In this document: in pieces, positions 1 to 12,239 of the stretch
Layout: every line of letters starts with the position of its first letter
Position numbering within the stretch: position 1 is the first letter of the stretch
Assembly: GCA_905397405.1 (NCBI GenBank)
Contig: CAJPVJ010000601.1
Location: 1 to 22,423, forward strand
DNA from: Oppiella nova
Taxonomy: Eukaryota; Arthropoda; Arachnida; Sarcoptiformes; Oppiidae
Direction of reading: 5' to 3'
DNA: 22,423 bases
Notes under the pieces: generated by a model
What the model saw: the letters and a program-made list of their open reading frames with translations, nothing else
The model's database searches: none
What the model was told of the DNA's origin: nothing
Program-made: the position numbers and the translations under genes

Positions 1-117
1 TTGTTTAGTTTTTCATTTTACTCTTAACTAACAGTTTATTACGTTATCATTGAGTTTGTGTTTAATGTTTTTAAAGATTTTTTTCGTTGATTTCATTTGT
101 CTTATGTATAAACTTAT

Positions 118-154
<37 letters not shown>
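118..154 (+). repeat. (GA)n microsatellite
   Basis: A 37-base GA run with one interruption (AAAG near 127-130), followed by a GCGC tetranucleotide. It is a homopurine tract, able in principle to form H-DNA. Confidence 0.98.
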
Positions 155-809
155 CGCTATTATTAGATGTATTTTACATTCACTTTATACGTACGCTAAC
201 AATAAAACAATTGCTTTTTTAATGTAAAATAGATTTCACTCCCTATTTATACTTTAAAATATATTTTTCTTTTATTATTATATTTTCTAACCATAACTAC
301 AGTCTATGCTCGCTATCTATAACATATAAATAAAATAAACATAATATCTAGAAAATTGCAATCAACATTACACTTTTAGTTTGCTATATAATAAATAAAA
401 TACCATGTTATATTTTTAGCGTTAAAAAATATGTAACTAGCACATTAATGTATACTTCATTATAACGAAGGTTACCACAAAATTTTAAACAAAAAACTTT
501 AATAACCTATTGAAAGCACTCATACATCGGGCTAACTAAGCACTGGTAGGCGCCCCGGGGGCTTGAATTTGTAGATAGAAAATAGACTTTCAAATTGTAA
601 TAACAATAATAAATATAACATTCAATAACATTACGAACACTCAATGAAAGTATAGCCACAGAAAAAATTGCTAAAAACTTTCAATCCCTAAGACTTTCAA
701 AAAATATGATGGACTACCATCTCATCAGTACTTATCCCAGCGATTACCGGCTAATAAGGCTCTGGGGTCTGTGGTATGGCAGCGCAGCACCGGTACCCTT
801 GATATACTA

Positions 810-834
810 TCTCTCACGTGAGAGAGAGAGAGAG
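810..834. repeat. CACGTG-centred palindrome running into (GA)n
   Basis: Bases 810-825 form a 16-base perfect palindrome centred on CACGTG (an E-box core). Its GA side continues as a short GA tract to 834. The palindrome may simply reflect CT and GA runs meeting, so a regulatory role is not shown. Confidence 0.8.
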
Positions 835-990
835 TCAGCCGATGATTGACTTTAGATTTACGGCTATTTTCTATCCATGAGTTTAGTCTTAAAAAGTGTT
901 TTTTCACTGTTTTTCGCAAACTTTTATTTTTGAGGCAAAAATATTTTTCGCCAAAATTTTTCTCGTTTCAAATGATTGTATTGAATGCAT

Positions 991-992
<2 letters not shown>

Positions 993-1027
<35 letters not shown>
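993..1027 (-). repeat. (CT)n microsatellite
   Basis: An uninterrupted CT run of about 35 bases, equivalent to (GA)n on the minus strand. It produces spurious Arg-Glu open frames on the minus strand. Confidence 0.98.
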
Positions 1028-1030
<3 letters not shown>

Positions 1031-1494
1031 ATTAAAAATAATAAAATATAAGTCACGCGATGCTGTCTGGACTGGTGGACAAGCATACCAGTGCTCTCCG
1101 ATGATTAGTATACTGTAGGTATGGCTGGATGGGGAGGTCGAGGGCATAGACTTTTCATTATGCACATACATCCAGTAGTAGGCACTCATTACAGTGAAGT
1201 CTAGTTAAAATAACTTGCTTATTTATCGTAATTACCATTCATCACCAGTCCCATCATATAGTGTATGCTATTTTATAATGAACCTGGGTAAAACATTTTT
1301 ATATACAAGTGTTCACTAAATATATTTTTGTATAAAACAGTAATTAATAGCTAATAATAATTAGTGAAATCATTTGCACCACAAAAAGTGGTAAATGAGC
1401 GGTAAGAGTGAGAGTGAAAGAGGACGGGTAGGGAACTGGTGCTGCTGTCATTGCCAGAGAAATAGACAGCACCTGATGATTGGCAATGACTTTT

Positions 1495-1495
<1 letters not shown>

Positions 1496-1527
<32 letters not shown>
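1496..1527 (+). repeat. (GA)n microsatellite
   Basis: A pure GA run of about 32 bases. Two GCACYGGTA words lie 56 and 156 bases downstream, both followed by ATGT. Confidence 0.98.
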
Positions 1528-1530
<3 letters not shown>

Positions 1531-1860
1531 CAATGAGACTGTGGTATATATAAGTATATTTGTGGTGCACTAATACTGAAGGGCACCGGTATGTAATCAT
1601 CTCTCGGATCCAGTTCTCTCTGTGGCCACAAACCATTGCGATTGAATGAACGCATTGATGGGTATGAGGGGAGAGTGCCATCGCACTGGTATGTCAGTGT
1701 CAAACGCATACATACATAGTATTTTGCTCGCAGAAAAACTAGCTAGCTATATCAGTTCGATATACAAAATATAATGACAACTATAATAATAATTTTTTGT
1801 GTTATTCTAGATATCGGGTACTTATTATACATATTATTATAGAGTATTTTTGGATACTAT

Positions 1861-1867
1861 CTCTCTT

Positions 1868-1910
<43 letters not shown>
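1861..1910 (-). repeat. (CT)n microsatellite
   Basis: CT-rich from 1861 and a pure 40-base CT run from 1871 to 1910. It faces the GA tract at 2015-2041 across about 104 bases, so a single strand could fold back here. Confidence 0.98.
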
Positions 1911-1916
<6 letters not shown>

Positions 1917-2014
1917 ATCATATCATATATTCTTAAACACTATTCTTCATTTGATTTTTGACTGCAATTGTGTTGAATATATTCAGTCGTTATAAACCGT
2001 ATATAATCTCAAAT

Positions 2015-2041
2015 AGAGAGAGAGAGAGAGAGAGAGAGAGA
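2015..2041 (+). repeat. (GA)n microsatellite
   Basis: A pure GA run of about 27 bases. It is opposite in orientation to the CT tract ending at 1910. Confidence 0.98.
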
Positions 2042-3207
2042 ACACAGGAAAGTTGGCTATTGATCCCTGTGCTCTCTCGAAGCACTCGTACACACAATAT
2101 AAATAAAAAAATAAAATACAATCGTTATTATTATTATGTGTAACGAGATATGGATTTTATATTTTATACACATTTTTTTGCACTCACTTTAGGACTTAAA
2201 ACGAGTTGAAAAATGTATACAATTTTTTACATTTCTCAATGCATTTCTCATTTTAGGCAAATATTTCGCGTTTGAATACGAAATATATTCACGCAATAAA
2301 TATACATAATATATACATATATAACATCCTTTGAGGGACAGGGATGTAGTGAGTGGGGGACTAGTAGTGTATCCATAGCTTGGTTTCTAATAATTGGTGA
2401 TATATTTAGAAATAATAGGATTTTTAGTGGAAATATTTTCTGCATTTTTATGGTTTAGTTATTGACATATAATTTGGGAGCAATTCTGGCGAAAAACCAT
2501 AAACTCCTGGCGTCGGGATCGCTGATACTGACATCCCTTTCCCCCTCCGACACACACCACTGCTATAATAAAAGTGTGTTTTAAAGAGTTATTTAAATTC
2601 AAACTTAGATTTCAAGTGAAAACCGAGAGAATGGAAATAAAATATATATAAATATATATAACAAAAAATATTTATAACTGAAAAAATTATTCAAATGTTG
2701 TTTTTTAGCTGTACTTTTGGACACCAAATAGTGAATCCGTTTTCACACAACATATCGTATGATATGATAATAAAATTGAAATAAAATATTTGCTCATTGA
2801 GTGAATATTATACATAAAATTCACACTCAAAAAAGTAGTATATTTATTATATATGTAAATAATACTTGTTTATTAGGCATCCCTATCCCCCTAACCCTCG
2901 CATATATTTCTTAAGTGTAACATTATATGCCATTTGTTACAATAGTCGACTGCAAAAAATATACACATTTTTCGGTTATATATGTAGAAATACTTTTAAA
3001 TTATTTTAAATTATTTCCCCTAGTAACAAAAGTTATGCTAATTCTCACTCTCATTGCATAATAAGTGGATATTTTTATACATAAGTTATTATAACACATA
3101 TAAGTTATGCAAACATTTCTCGCAATACAACTGACTTTATAATAGAAATAGAGTTACAAAAAAAGTTGCGAAAAATCTATTCAAATATAAATTTTCATAA
3201 TTTAATG

Positions 3208-3209
<2 letters not shown>

Positions 3210-3248
<39 letters not shown>
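3210..3248 (+). repeat. (GA)n microsatellite
   Basis: A pure GA run of about 38 bases with AT-rich flanks. Confidence 0.98.
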
Positions 3249-3250
<2 letters not shown>

Positions 3251-4115
3251 CACACGAGACGGATATATAACACAAAGTTTTTTAACCCATGAAATGAAAA
3301 AATACTTTCAATTTATTTCATACATGTATTAAATAACTCTTACTTTTGATTATTTATATGCGAAAAACTATTTCATACACATAAACCTGCACTGTATTAA
3401 TAAATAGCCAGGCTTATACTAGTAAACAAAATCCTTATAATCGTAATAATACCCAGAAATTTAAACCTCAACTCAAATAACCATTTAATTTGCATTTAAA
3501 TTCAAATTCTGAGTAAAAGTTTTAATTTTCAAAAACTGTTTTATCGTCGAGGGCTCCGGTATTTTATGGGAAACCGCCGACTGCTGGCGCTACGCATATG
3601 GTATTCCCACTAACCATCGCCTAACCTCTCGTTTATAATCACTTTAAGGAACCGGTGTGTTTCAAATACACATACCATTCCCCTAACACTAGTCTATGGA
3701 CTCGTAAAAAGCTACGAATGCTATGTTTATTATGGTATTGGGTAGGTATGGAAAGGTAGGTAAAAAGGGTCCCACACACTCTTGCAATGTCTTATAATGA
3801 CAATAGAGTTATAGCGAGTGCACCGGTAGCTCGAAAATTGGTGGACATGTGCTGTATGTCACAATTTATATGGACTGTACCTTTAGTTTATGTGTGAATA
3901 GGCTTTCCCTTCGGTAACAATACCGGGGCGTAAAGGTGTATGTCATGTGTCACATCCATGTCCATGAATGGTGAGCGCACAGGGCTCTCAGTGGGACATA
4001 CCGTACGCATACACACATACACTGATTGTATGGACCCATAGTATGGCCTAAATAGGCGTTCAATTCATTCAAATGTCAAACAATTTATTCATTAAAATGT
4101 TGGCAAAAATTTTCT

Positions 4116-4137
4116 TTAACACTAAGTCTTGTGTTAA
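4116..4137. repeat. Small stem-loop
   Basis: TTAACAC at 4116-4122 pairs with GTGTTAA at 4131-4137 around an 8-base loop. Such stems are common in AT-rich DNA and no function is implied. Confidence 0.6.
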
Positions 4138-4221
4138 GACTTTTGCGATGAATGACTGGAAAAGTATCGGAAAAATATAATAAAAACTTTTATTTTTCAC
4201 AAACTTTTCATTCATTGACTT

Positions 4222-4224
<3 letters not shown>

Positions 4225-4254
<30 letters not shown>
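4225..4254 (-). repeat. (CT)n microsatellite
   Basis: A pure CT run of about 30 bases ending in CCCTCG. Spurious Ser-Leu (plus) and Arg-Glu (minus) frames cross it. Confidence 0.98.
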
Positions 4255-4258
<4 letters not shown>

Positions 4259-5989
4259 GTCGACGACAGTAACAGAATTAAACAGATATACTGTATATAC
4301 GCATAGCATGTATGAGCGCAGGTATGATCAATCGCAGGGTCGGGACCTGTCCGCCCCATGTCTATACCCATACACATAGCTCGTAAGGGGACAGACAGTC
4401 AGAGAGCACAGGCCCACCAACTGCTGGCCCACAACACAACCCGAATGTCATTATTATTTATTATAAAGTTTTTTTCTGGAAATCCATTTCCTATTCACAT
4501 CCCGGTGCCCAGTTCGTGAGCGCACTCGTAGGTAGGAAATGGTATGGAAATCTATTATACAAACGCATGCCAGAGAGTGAGCACCGGTACCCTAACTATA
4601 ATATCAGAGCCATAGGCACCTGAATACGAGTAACATATTCACGAAAATACACACAAATACAAATGTAATTCAAACACATTTGCAGTGTTTTTAATTGACA
4701 TCCCTGTCCACCGCTAATAACACGGTGTGTGGGTACCAGTGATGTTGAGGGTAACGGCCCCGACACGAGGGACTGGTAGGTCAGGTGCTCTCAAAAAAAT
4801 CATTTTTATATACATAACCGAAAAAACTTCAAAAAAGTCATTAAATAGTAATAAAAAAAATCTCTATTTTTCTTAGGACTGACATATACTGGCGATTAGT
4901 ATTACTTTCCATTACACATCCCGGTGCTGATGGTGCTGGCAATCCAGTGCAGATATACATAGCCCATGGGCACATATCCATCCGAATGGATACCTTTCCC
5001 CTCAACACTCTAATACACACCTTTCCCTAAGCTTTATGTGTGAGACTTGTATACAAACTCCAGTATTAGGAACTTGGAAAGCACCGGTAGGTATGAAAGG
5101 CTGGCAACACACAAAAAAGGTAACATTTGGCAAACGCACTAGGTCATTTCAATTTTGAGTGTCCTTCCCCCTCCCCCTCCCCCCGAAGTGGACATACCTA
5201 ACAAACTCTATGGTGGTGTCTATGGGCTAACATTTTACGATTGCTAAACACATTATATGATTGTCTCTCTGATCCCTATCCCTATCGCTACGACTAGTAT
5301 TCACCAGCGCCTGGAGTACTGATGGTTAGCTCCGATGGTTAGTTAGAGTCTCTCTGAGTTAAGGGAAAGGGAGGGAAATGGATGTGTGCATGCATTGTAG
5401 AGATGTCTAGCCTTTTCCCCATGTATTGGCACTAATCATAAAACTCTAATAAAAAACTTTTTTCTACTCTTAACTATAAGTTTATAACTCAACTCGTGTG
5501 CCACTCGGGGCTAAACTACCAGTGCTCTCGAGTCCGTACGTACATAGAGTTTTACGATCGCCGAGCGCCGGGAGTTCACTACACAACTTTCCAGCCCTTT
5601 ATATTATTTATATACCCGTACGAGTGAATAATAAACATACAGTTCCCCTGTTATATGTATATAATATAGCCAAAAATCACCGCAACTTTTCATATATTAT
5701 TAGCGAGGATTTGGATATAATTTTGGTGTCGATCCCAATGTTTTATGTATTAATATTGGAGGTTTTTATTATTACTTTTCTGATAGAGTTTATTGACTTT
5801 TACTCTGTTGAGGAGAACGGTAGACAACATCAACATCCAGGAGCTACGCATAGCGTTGACTGTAAGGCATAGGAATCGCTTATAATATATTTTTTCAATT
5901 TGTTAGGAAAAGTAGTTTTACTTTTTTTTATTATAATTAGTTTTTTGTGCTACACTTTTTTTCTCTATACTATTATTACGAAAATATTG

Positions 5990-6034
5990 ATCCCTTTCCC
6001 CTCTCATCAGAGGAGACTTTGGGTGGAAAGGGAT
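5990..6034. repeat. Two-tier hairpin built from the pyrimidine word
   Basis: ATCCCTTTCC at 5990-5999 is the reverse complement of GGAAAGGGAT at 6025-6034. Inside, CCTCT at 6000-6004 can pair with AGAGG at 6009-6013 across a four-base loop. No T-run or coding context marks it as a terminator. Confidence 0.7.
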
Positions 6035-6959
6035 GTCTGTGTGTGTAAAAGAGATTAAATTGTGATTTAAACCGACAGTTATTTTTTAAAACTGATTATT
6101 ACACAAAACTTATATATAAAATGGTTTTTCGCGCTTATTGTATATAATAATGATTTTTCGCCAAACGTTTTAGACTTCATACGAGTTTTTCGCTTATAAT
6201 TTGTTTGTTTAGCGAAAAATACTTATTTAAAAACACATTATCTGTATATCCATTACCCAAAGCGCGCCGGTATCTCAAAATGCATATATGGCCAACATGT
6301 ATGGTAGGACTTACCTACAAAAATAAATAAATAGAGAAAAATTAGTTATTAATACAAAACACAAAACACTTATTATATTATATACACTTTAGACTGGCAT
6401 TACTGGACTGTATTTATCAAATACATACCTGAGCCCTACCCCCTCCCACCAGTAACTCAAACCTCATTCATTATACACACCACTCACCCATCGCTGGCAC
6501 CGGTATTCTGTATAATATTCTACACAACAGTAGACTTATTACGAAACAAATCAAATACATTATGAATACCGTATAGACGTATATATCTGAACACCTCATC
6601 GGACAGTTAGATAACATCTCGCGATAAGATGTATGTGCTATTGGGCACCGGGATGTGTACAGCATAGCCACTAAATTATCTCATATAATATAATAGGCTC
6701 GAAGAGGGGACAGACATACAGTACAAATCTTGACAGCAGGACCTGTACTTGCATTACAAATACAATTCCCGTATATATTTGTTTGTTATCTAATATTTAT
6801 TGTGTGCGGAGGGTTAGAGGGAAACGGGAGGTGGTGGTGGTGGGCACTGACTCACACACACATACAGCAAATATAATAACATAGACTACATGTGCTATAA
6901 TTGTATGATTTGTCTATAAGTTAGCGCTATATTTGTCTCTCTATTTATAATAGATATGA

Positions 6960-6975
6960 AAGAGAGAGAGAGAGA
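6960..6975 (+). repeat. Short (GA)n microsatellite
   Basis: A 16-base GA run, shorter than most of the others in this window. Confidence 0.95.
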
Positions 6976-7629
6976 TCGCAATAGTTATGTAACAAATGTT
7001 TTTCATGTGTTAGGTCTGACTCCTCAAACACACACACATTCAGACATACTGTTCCCCTGACTCTGCCCTCCCTTTTCCCCCACCACTCACCCACTGTTAT
7101 GCGGGTCTAAACATAATATAAATTTGTTAGACAACAGCCTGTGATGACCAGTAATTTATTAAAAAATTTTAGCACAGCTTTCAATGCAATACATGTGTTG
7201 TATGAATAGGGTGTCTGTGGTCTGGAGCTGTTAGGACTGGTAGGTCTACAGAGCACAGGGAGATATTGAATAACTTATTGTGTTTGGGAAGTCTATGTGT
7301 GATAAAACACACCATGCACACAAATCACTGGACAATACAGTTCCCCAACGATAAAAGTTTAGTGATATTTATCTAGCAAAATTCATTTATTACAAAAATT
7401 TATTATATTATTATTTAATATGAAAAATCCAATGGCATTTGAAATTCAACGTTAATATAGTGTACGGAAAAGTTTTTCAATAAAATTCTTGTTATTATTT
7501 ATGATATTATTTAATGAAAATTCTTTGTCTAATAAAATCCTAAGACATGAAATGGATTTTCGCTATGGATTTGAGTTTTATTACTGGCCTTTGGTTTCGG
7601 TATTTATTACTTATATTTTTATTTGTCAG

Positions 7630-7631
<2 letters not shown>

Positions 7632-7669
<38 letters not shown>
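7632..7669 (+). repeat. (GA)n microsatellite
   Basis: A GA run of about 38 bases with one AA interruption near 7660. Confidence 0.98.
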
Positions 7670-7670
<1 letters not shown>

Positions 7671-8030
7671 TTTTATATATTATACGAGCGAAAAGTTATG
7701 TGTTTTTCAAGTATTTTAATATAAATTCAATTCAATAAGTGGACTAATATTATAAATATAGCAAAAAGGGGAAAATAGTTAATATATGTTTATGATATAT
7801 ACAAAGGGGTATGTCATGAGAGGGGGAACGGTATGATGGGGTAGTTACAGTATTTAAGCACCACTTGAATTAAACTCTTATATGACTTGTTATATAAAAT
7901 GAGAGAAAAATTAATACATATTTGAGTCAAACAACTCTTTTTCATGTTTTGCCGCATAAATACTGTTTAATAGTATTTCGGTATGAAATGAGATATTTTT
8001 AATATAAAACTATTTTTATTAGTTTACTCA

Positions 8031-8045
8031 CTCTCTCTCTCTCTC
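8031..8045 (-). repeat. Short (CT)n microsatellite joined to a pyrimidine word
   Basis: A CT run of about 15 bases passes directly into a CCCTTTCCC word (8041-8057), making one 27-base pyrimidine stretch. Confidence 0.95.
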
Positions 8046-8259
8046 CCTTTCCCTACCTAACCCTCTATGTATGACATAATATAAACCGATTTTCCAATTA
8101 TATCGCCCGTAGGCATTCCCCCTATCATTCATTACAATATTATACGAAAATATATATAAATTTTTATTTGTATTAATAATGCGATAGTTTTGGACTTAAT
8201 TTAAGCAAAAATATTTTCAATCAAAAATTTTATTGAAAGCCAAAAATTTTATGCAAACA

Positions 8260-8279
8260 TTCATTTCGTACGAAATGAA
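8260..8279. repeat. 20-bp perfect palindrome
   Basis: Perfect palindrome with centre CGTACG and arms TTCATTT/AAATGAA. Related half-sites (GTAYGAAATGA or ATGAAATGA followed by AAATA) appear near 3286, 7983 and 10620, so it may be part of a worn dispersed repeat. Confidence 0.75.
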
Positions 8280-9685
8280 AAATATTTGTCTAAAAATTTG
8301 AATTAAATTTCAATTTTATTTTTGTCAATTCATTTTTACTGCAAACTATTTATTCAGTTATATATTTATAGACATATAATAAAATAAACTTCAAAAATTA
8401 ATTTATATTTCAATATCTGTATAGAATATTCTCTATTTACAGAATATTCCTATTATACAAAATAATTATACAATTATTTATAGTAATTGTTAAATAGGTT
8501 TTTAGCAATGTAATTTATTTAGACCTAAAATACCAATAGACTGCCATAATTAATGGCTAATGTCACTGAGCACCGGGAGTATAGTAATGGTGATGATCAC
8601 CCCAAACGGATTACAAGGATTATATGGATAAAGGATTTATGGGTAAGAAAATAGGGCTTAAACTCCTAATCCAATGCAATATATTATTTCTAAACCCCAT
8701 TATAACTCTATTGAGAGTAAAATATTTTGAATACTAGTGCCTAAAATACATGATAAATATTAAATGAGACAGCACAAACACTATTAGCTAATAATACTAG
8801 CACCAGTAATTATATGCTAGATAAGATATAATAAACAGTTTTTAAAATATTTAAACTTTTTTACAAAAAAGATTTATGACTTAAAAGGAGTTGAAAATTA
8901 TTTTTAGTTTTCATACGATATCTGAAAATATTTGGTTTGAAAACTATTTATATATTTTTGTTTTATTAAAATATTTATTATGATTACTATAGCATAGAAT
9001 AAAAATTTCAAACACCAGTACCCATCTCCCAGTCCCCCTCCGAATGTATGTATGGCTTAATCGTGAGCTATAATCACGTTAGACTACCGGTGCTCTCCTA
9101 TGCATATATCATATTAAATATAATTTTTGTGCGAAAAACCATTTTTTGGTATTAAATTTATAGTAAACTTGAACTCCAAAAGTGTGGTACGTTTTTGGTG
9201 AAAAATAATTATTATTTATTATTTAATGTGATTTTGTTGTAAATACAGATTATGTGAGTGTGCGAGCACCGGGAGGACAGGGAATACAGATTATTAGTCA
9301 ACTTTTATATTAAATTATTTTCATGTTTTGCGGGCATTTATGGGGAAAATATCAGAGATTTTTCAAAAAAGTATACTAAAAACATCACATATTTTCACTC
9401 AAATAGTGTATATTTATTATATTAATTACACATTTGACTACTGATTACCAGGGTGTATGGGATGGGCAGGTATATGGTGGTTAGACAATAGACATTGTAT
9501 TACTGATTAAATCAATGATTCATAAAAAAATAATATTTAAATTGTTATTCAATAACTACATAATAGTTTATTTTTACAATTACTATAATTACAATTTGAA
9601 TGTATAATTGAAATAATCTAGATCACAATTAGAAATATTATAAGTCAGTTTTTGATGTATAAAGGGATTCATTAGTCTATTATTT

Positions 9686-9687
<2 letters not shown>

Positions 9688-9721
<34 letters not shown>
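9688..9721 (+). repeat. (GA)n microsatellite
   Basis: A pure GA run of about 34 bases in AT-rich flanks. Confidence 0.98.
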
Positions 9722-9723
<2 letters not shown>

Positions 9724-10740
9724 ATTTAAATATATTTATATCTCATTTATAAACAGTAGTTAAACTCAAAACTCATAGAAAAATAACACAAAAAACTCCT
9801 TTATTTCGTGATTTAATAGATAGCATACAGACTACTAGTATGAGAGGGTATGGGAGGGCAGGCACTGGTAGATAAAGAGCTCCGGCAGCTCCCATAGAGA
9901 ACAATAAGTTACTGTTATATTTGGGATTCAGATCTCATGATCGCCACAAAAAAGTTTTTACTTATCTTTTATCTACAAAAAGTTTTTTGTGTTAATTTCT
10001 ATGTTATGTCAGTCTTTGTAGTGCTAATACTATGTGTACTAAATAGCTGGCTAATGTGCACTAATAATTAACACGTAATATACGCTAAAAGTCATATAAA
10101 AATACATATATTTTTGTTATATAATCGTAAAATATAATGTATGTAGGAATAAAAATAAGTTTACATTATTTATTAGCCGTTTATCTATCGTATATATAAT
10201 ATATGCATATATTTAGTGTAAAATACGTTATCTATTAATAGATTTAAAGTAAAAATAAGTATATTTTTTAAGACCTCTGAAAAATATTTTTTCAGCGCTT
10301 TTTAAATACGATAAACAAGTGATTAAAAATATATAAGTAGTTAAGGAATGCCTAAACCATTTGTATAATACATTAGTTTGTATTTTGCAGTGAATATTTA
10401 TTTAATTAGCATGCATTTTTTAGTCAGTGACAATTTTCACTCAGTAATATAATTAAATTAACGCCAAACTATTTGTGTTTTGCCAGTATAATAATTTAAT
10501 TATACATTTAATTATACACATAATGATTAACACTTAAAAAAGGTCGTAAAAATTGTTTAACAAATATATCTCAACTTTTTTTTATATAGTTAAGGAATTT
10601 ATGGCAAAAATATTTTCGTATATGAAATGAGAAATACTTTTTAATTTTGCAAAGAATTTGTATTTTAATTAAACAGATAAACGGCTAAAAATTAAATAAA
10701 AAACTCATTTTATTGATGACATTATAAGACAGTATACATA

Positions 10741-11020
10741 TGAGAGAGACTTATGAGAGAGTATGAGAGAGAATGGAATTTAATTATTAATGCCTTTTCT
10801 CTCTCGTATGCATTCATTCAATAGTTAAGTGAAATTAATTGAGAAATACTTTTGACGCGAAAAATGTTTGAACAGTAAATATATATCAGAGGACTGAGTG
10901 GTTGAGAAAGAGAGAGAGAGAGAGCGAGAGAGCTGAGAGAGAGACTCTGAATTGATTAAGTTGTCTCTCAATCCACAGTCTATTGCCTTACTATCTATTA
11001 ATGAGAGAGAGAATGGAGAC
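10741..11020 (+). repeat. Degenerate GA-rich cluster
   Basis: Several broken GA runs occur here (10741-10772, 10904-10944 and 10999-11023), interrupted by GTAT, GC and CTGA. This looks like a decayed or recombined microsatellite cluster. Short CT runs at 10798-10804 and 10961-10968 lie between them. Confidence 0.85.
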
Positions 11021-11409
11021 GAGAGTTAAATATATTTTTCTTAAATAGTATTTAAGTTTTTTTGTGAAATTTTTTTTGTGGGCAAACGATCGACACAAAT
11101 GAATCTCTGTCTCGGGTATAACGAGTGGTGATTACTATATGCCACGACATGGAGGGGCGCACAGGGAGGGCTGGTACTCGGGCAAAAATATAGTTAAATA
11201 TAGTTACTAGGAATATTCCAGGTATTGGGTGTATTTAAATTTAATCAAGTATATTGACTTAACCTTGTTTAGAATAAGTGTGTAATATATCAATATATTT
11301 ATTGGGCTGGTAGTTTTTTTATATTTGCATCCCTGGCCACTTTAATGGCATTAGTAATGTATTTCAATCATTCAGAGAGAATTTCTTGTACTTGTGATGA
11401 TTGCCTCAA

Positions 11410-11412
<3 letters not shown>

Positions 11413-11442
<30 letters not shown>
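11413..11442 (-). repeat. (CT)n microsatellite
   Basis: A pure CT run of about 30 bases, followed by GCAG. Confidence 0.98.
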
Positions 11443-11445
<3 letters not shown>

Positions 11446-11596
11446 GACACTGTTTGATATGTGTCTCACACTTAAGATATTTTAGTAGTTAGTATAGGAG
11501 TGAGAGCACCGGTATGTACGACAGAGATGGACGATCTGCTAGTTATTGACTGCGAATAATAATTGTCAGAATATTTTTAGTATTATCTCAACCACT

Positions 11597-11597
<1 letters not shown>

Positions 11598-11629
<32 letters not shown>
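11598..11629 (+). repeat. (GA)n microsatellite
   Basis: A pure GA run of about 32 bases. It lies about 155 bases after the opposite CT tract at 11413-11442. Confidence 0.98.
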
Positions 11630-11632
<3 letters not shown>

Positions 11633-11969
11633 AGTACTTATTTATTCCGCACACTGTTATCTGAAACTCCAGTTCCCTATCCCTTTCCCCTCTTCCACCT
11701 CACCATAACCTATGGCTTTTTGGCGATGACTTTAATTAAGCAAAAATAAACTCATCGCAAATGTTCGACTCGGTATACCTCCCATTGAATCCCTTTCCCA
11801 TGTGCTGTATATTAGCGGTGGTGATAGCACTTGCAGTGTGTTTTATATGCGGGTGCGAGCGATACATACATTTTGCAAAATTATTTATTGCCATTATTAT
11901 ATCAAGTGAAAAAATCTTTTTTGTGTATTTTATATGCAGTTTTTTAGGAGTTTTTATTTTATATATCAT

Positions 11970-11970
<1 letters not shown>

Positions 11971-12002
<32 letters not shown>
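11971..12002 (+). repeat. (GA)n microsatellite, left arm of a facing pair
   Basis: A pure 32-base GA run. With the CT run at 12069-12098 it forms a near-perfect inverted pair of about 30 bases separated by only 66 bases. Confidence 0.98.
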
Positions 12003-12005
<3 letters not shown>

Positions 12006-12066
12006 TGGAAATATTCTTGAATTTTATATTTTGTCGACAATTTTTTATCGCTGTATATATTTCTAT

Positions 12067-12068
<2 letters not shown>

Positions 12069-12098
<30 letters not shown>
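12069..12098 (-). repeat. (CT)n microsatellite, right arm of a facing pair
   Basis: A pure 30-base CT run followed by GCGAAC. It can pair with the GA run at 11971-12002 in a single-stranded transcript or DNA strand. Confidence 0.98.
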
Positions 12099-12100
<2 letters not shown>

Positions 12101-12239
12101 GAACCCATAAAATATAATAAATTTTCATCAAAACTGAGTGTAAAAATACAAATCGCGATGCGATTCCTCTCGGAGTCGCACCGGTATTCATACGAAAACA
12201 CCAGGCGATGAATCCGGTGTCAAAAGCCTTACAGATTTC

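Larger units (their letters stand above)
1..2460. other. Gene-free, microsatellite-rich AT-rich DNA
   Basis: No supportable gene. The stretch holds six GA/CT microsatellites, listed separately, in AT-rich DNA with small GC-richer patches near 540-570, 740-800, 1080-1150 and 1560-1690. Five copies of the GCACYGGKA word lie here (540, 787, 1086, 1583, 1683). Open frames here owe their length to the GA/CT tracts, which translate as Arg-Glu or Ser-Leu runs, so they are not evidence of coding. Confidence 0.75.
2461..7130. other. Gene-free mosaic of AT-rich DNA and short GC-rich words
   Basis: No supportable gene. This is the stretch richest in GC islets (about 2490-2560, 3540-3680, 3730-4060, 4310-4440, 4500-4620, 4690-4790, 4910-5590, 6240-6300, 6430-6500, 6800-6860, 7030-7100). 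It carries nine GCACYGGKA copies, most of the CCCTWTCCC pyrimidine words and repeated (CA)n-like bits. The longest open frame, 5498-5872 on the plus strand, is discussed under rejected items. It could hold a promoter or an exon with unusual composition, but I see no splice-bounded coding block that I can defend. Confidence 0.7.

Noticed and set aside
5498-5872. 124-codon open frame on the plus strand
   Set aside because: It is the longest frame, but it has no recognisable domain, is hydrophobic and Ile/Tyr-rich as expected from AT-rich DNA, and covers several GC words and AT-rich text with no change in composition. The end near 5813-5880 is open in another frame too, which did not look like a known protein. 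No splice-bounded extension could be defended.
8424-8449. Two GAATATTC units 10 bases apart, resembling heat-shock elements
   Set aside because: GAATATTC is a common AT-rich palindrome, there is no gene nearby, and two units in 22 kb are expected by chance.
11761-12117. 118-codon frame with hydrophobic stretches on the plus strand
   Set aside because: The hydrophobic stretches reflect T-rich codons. The second half is open only because it crosses a GA and a CT tract. There is no homology that I recognise.
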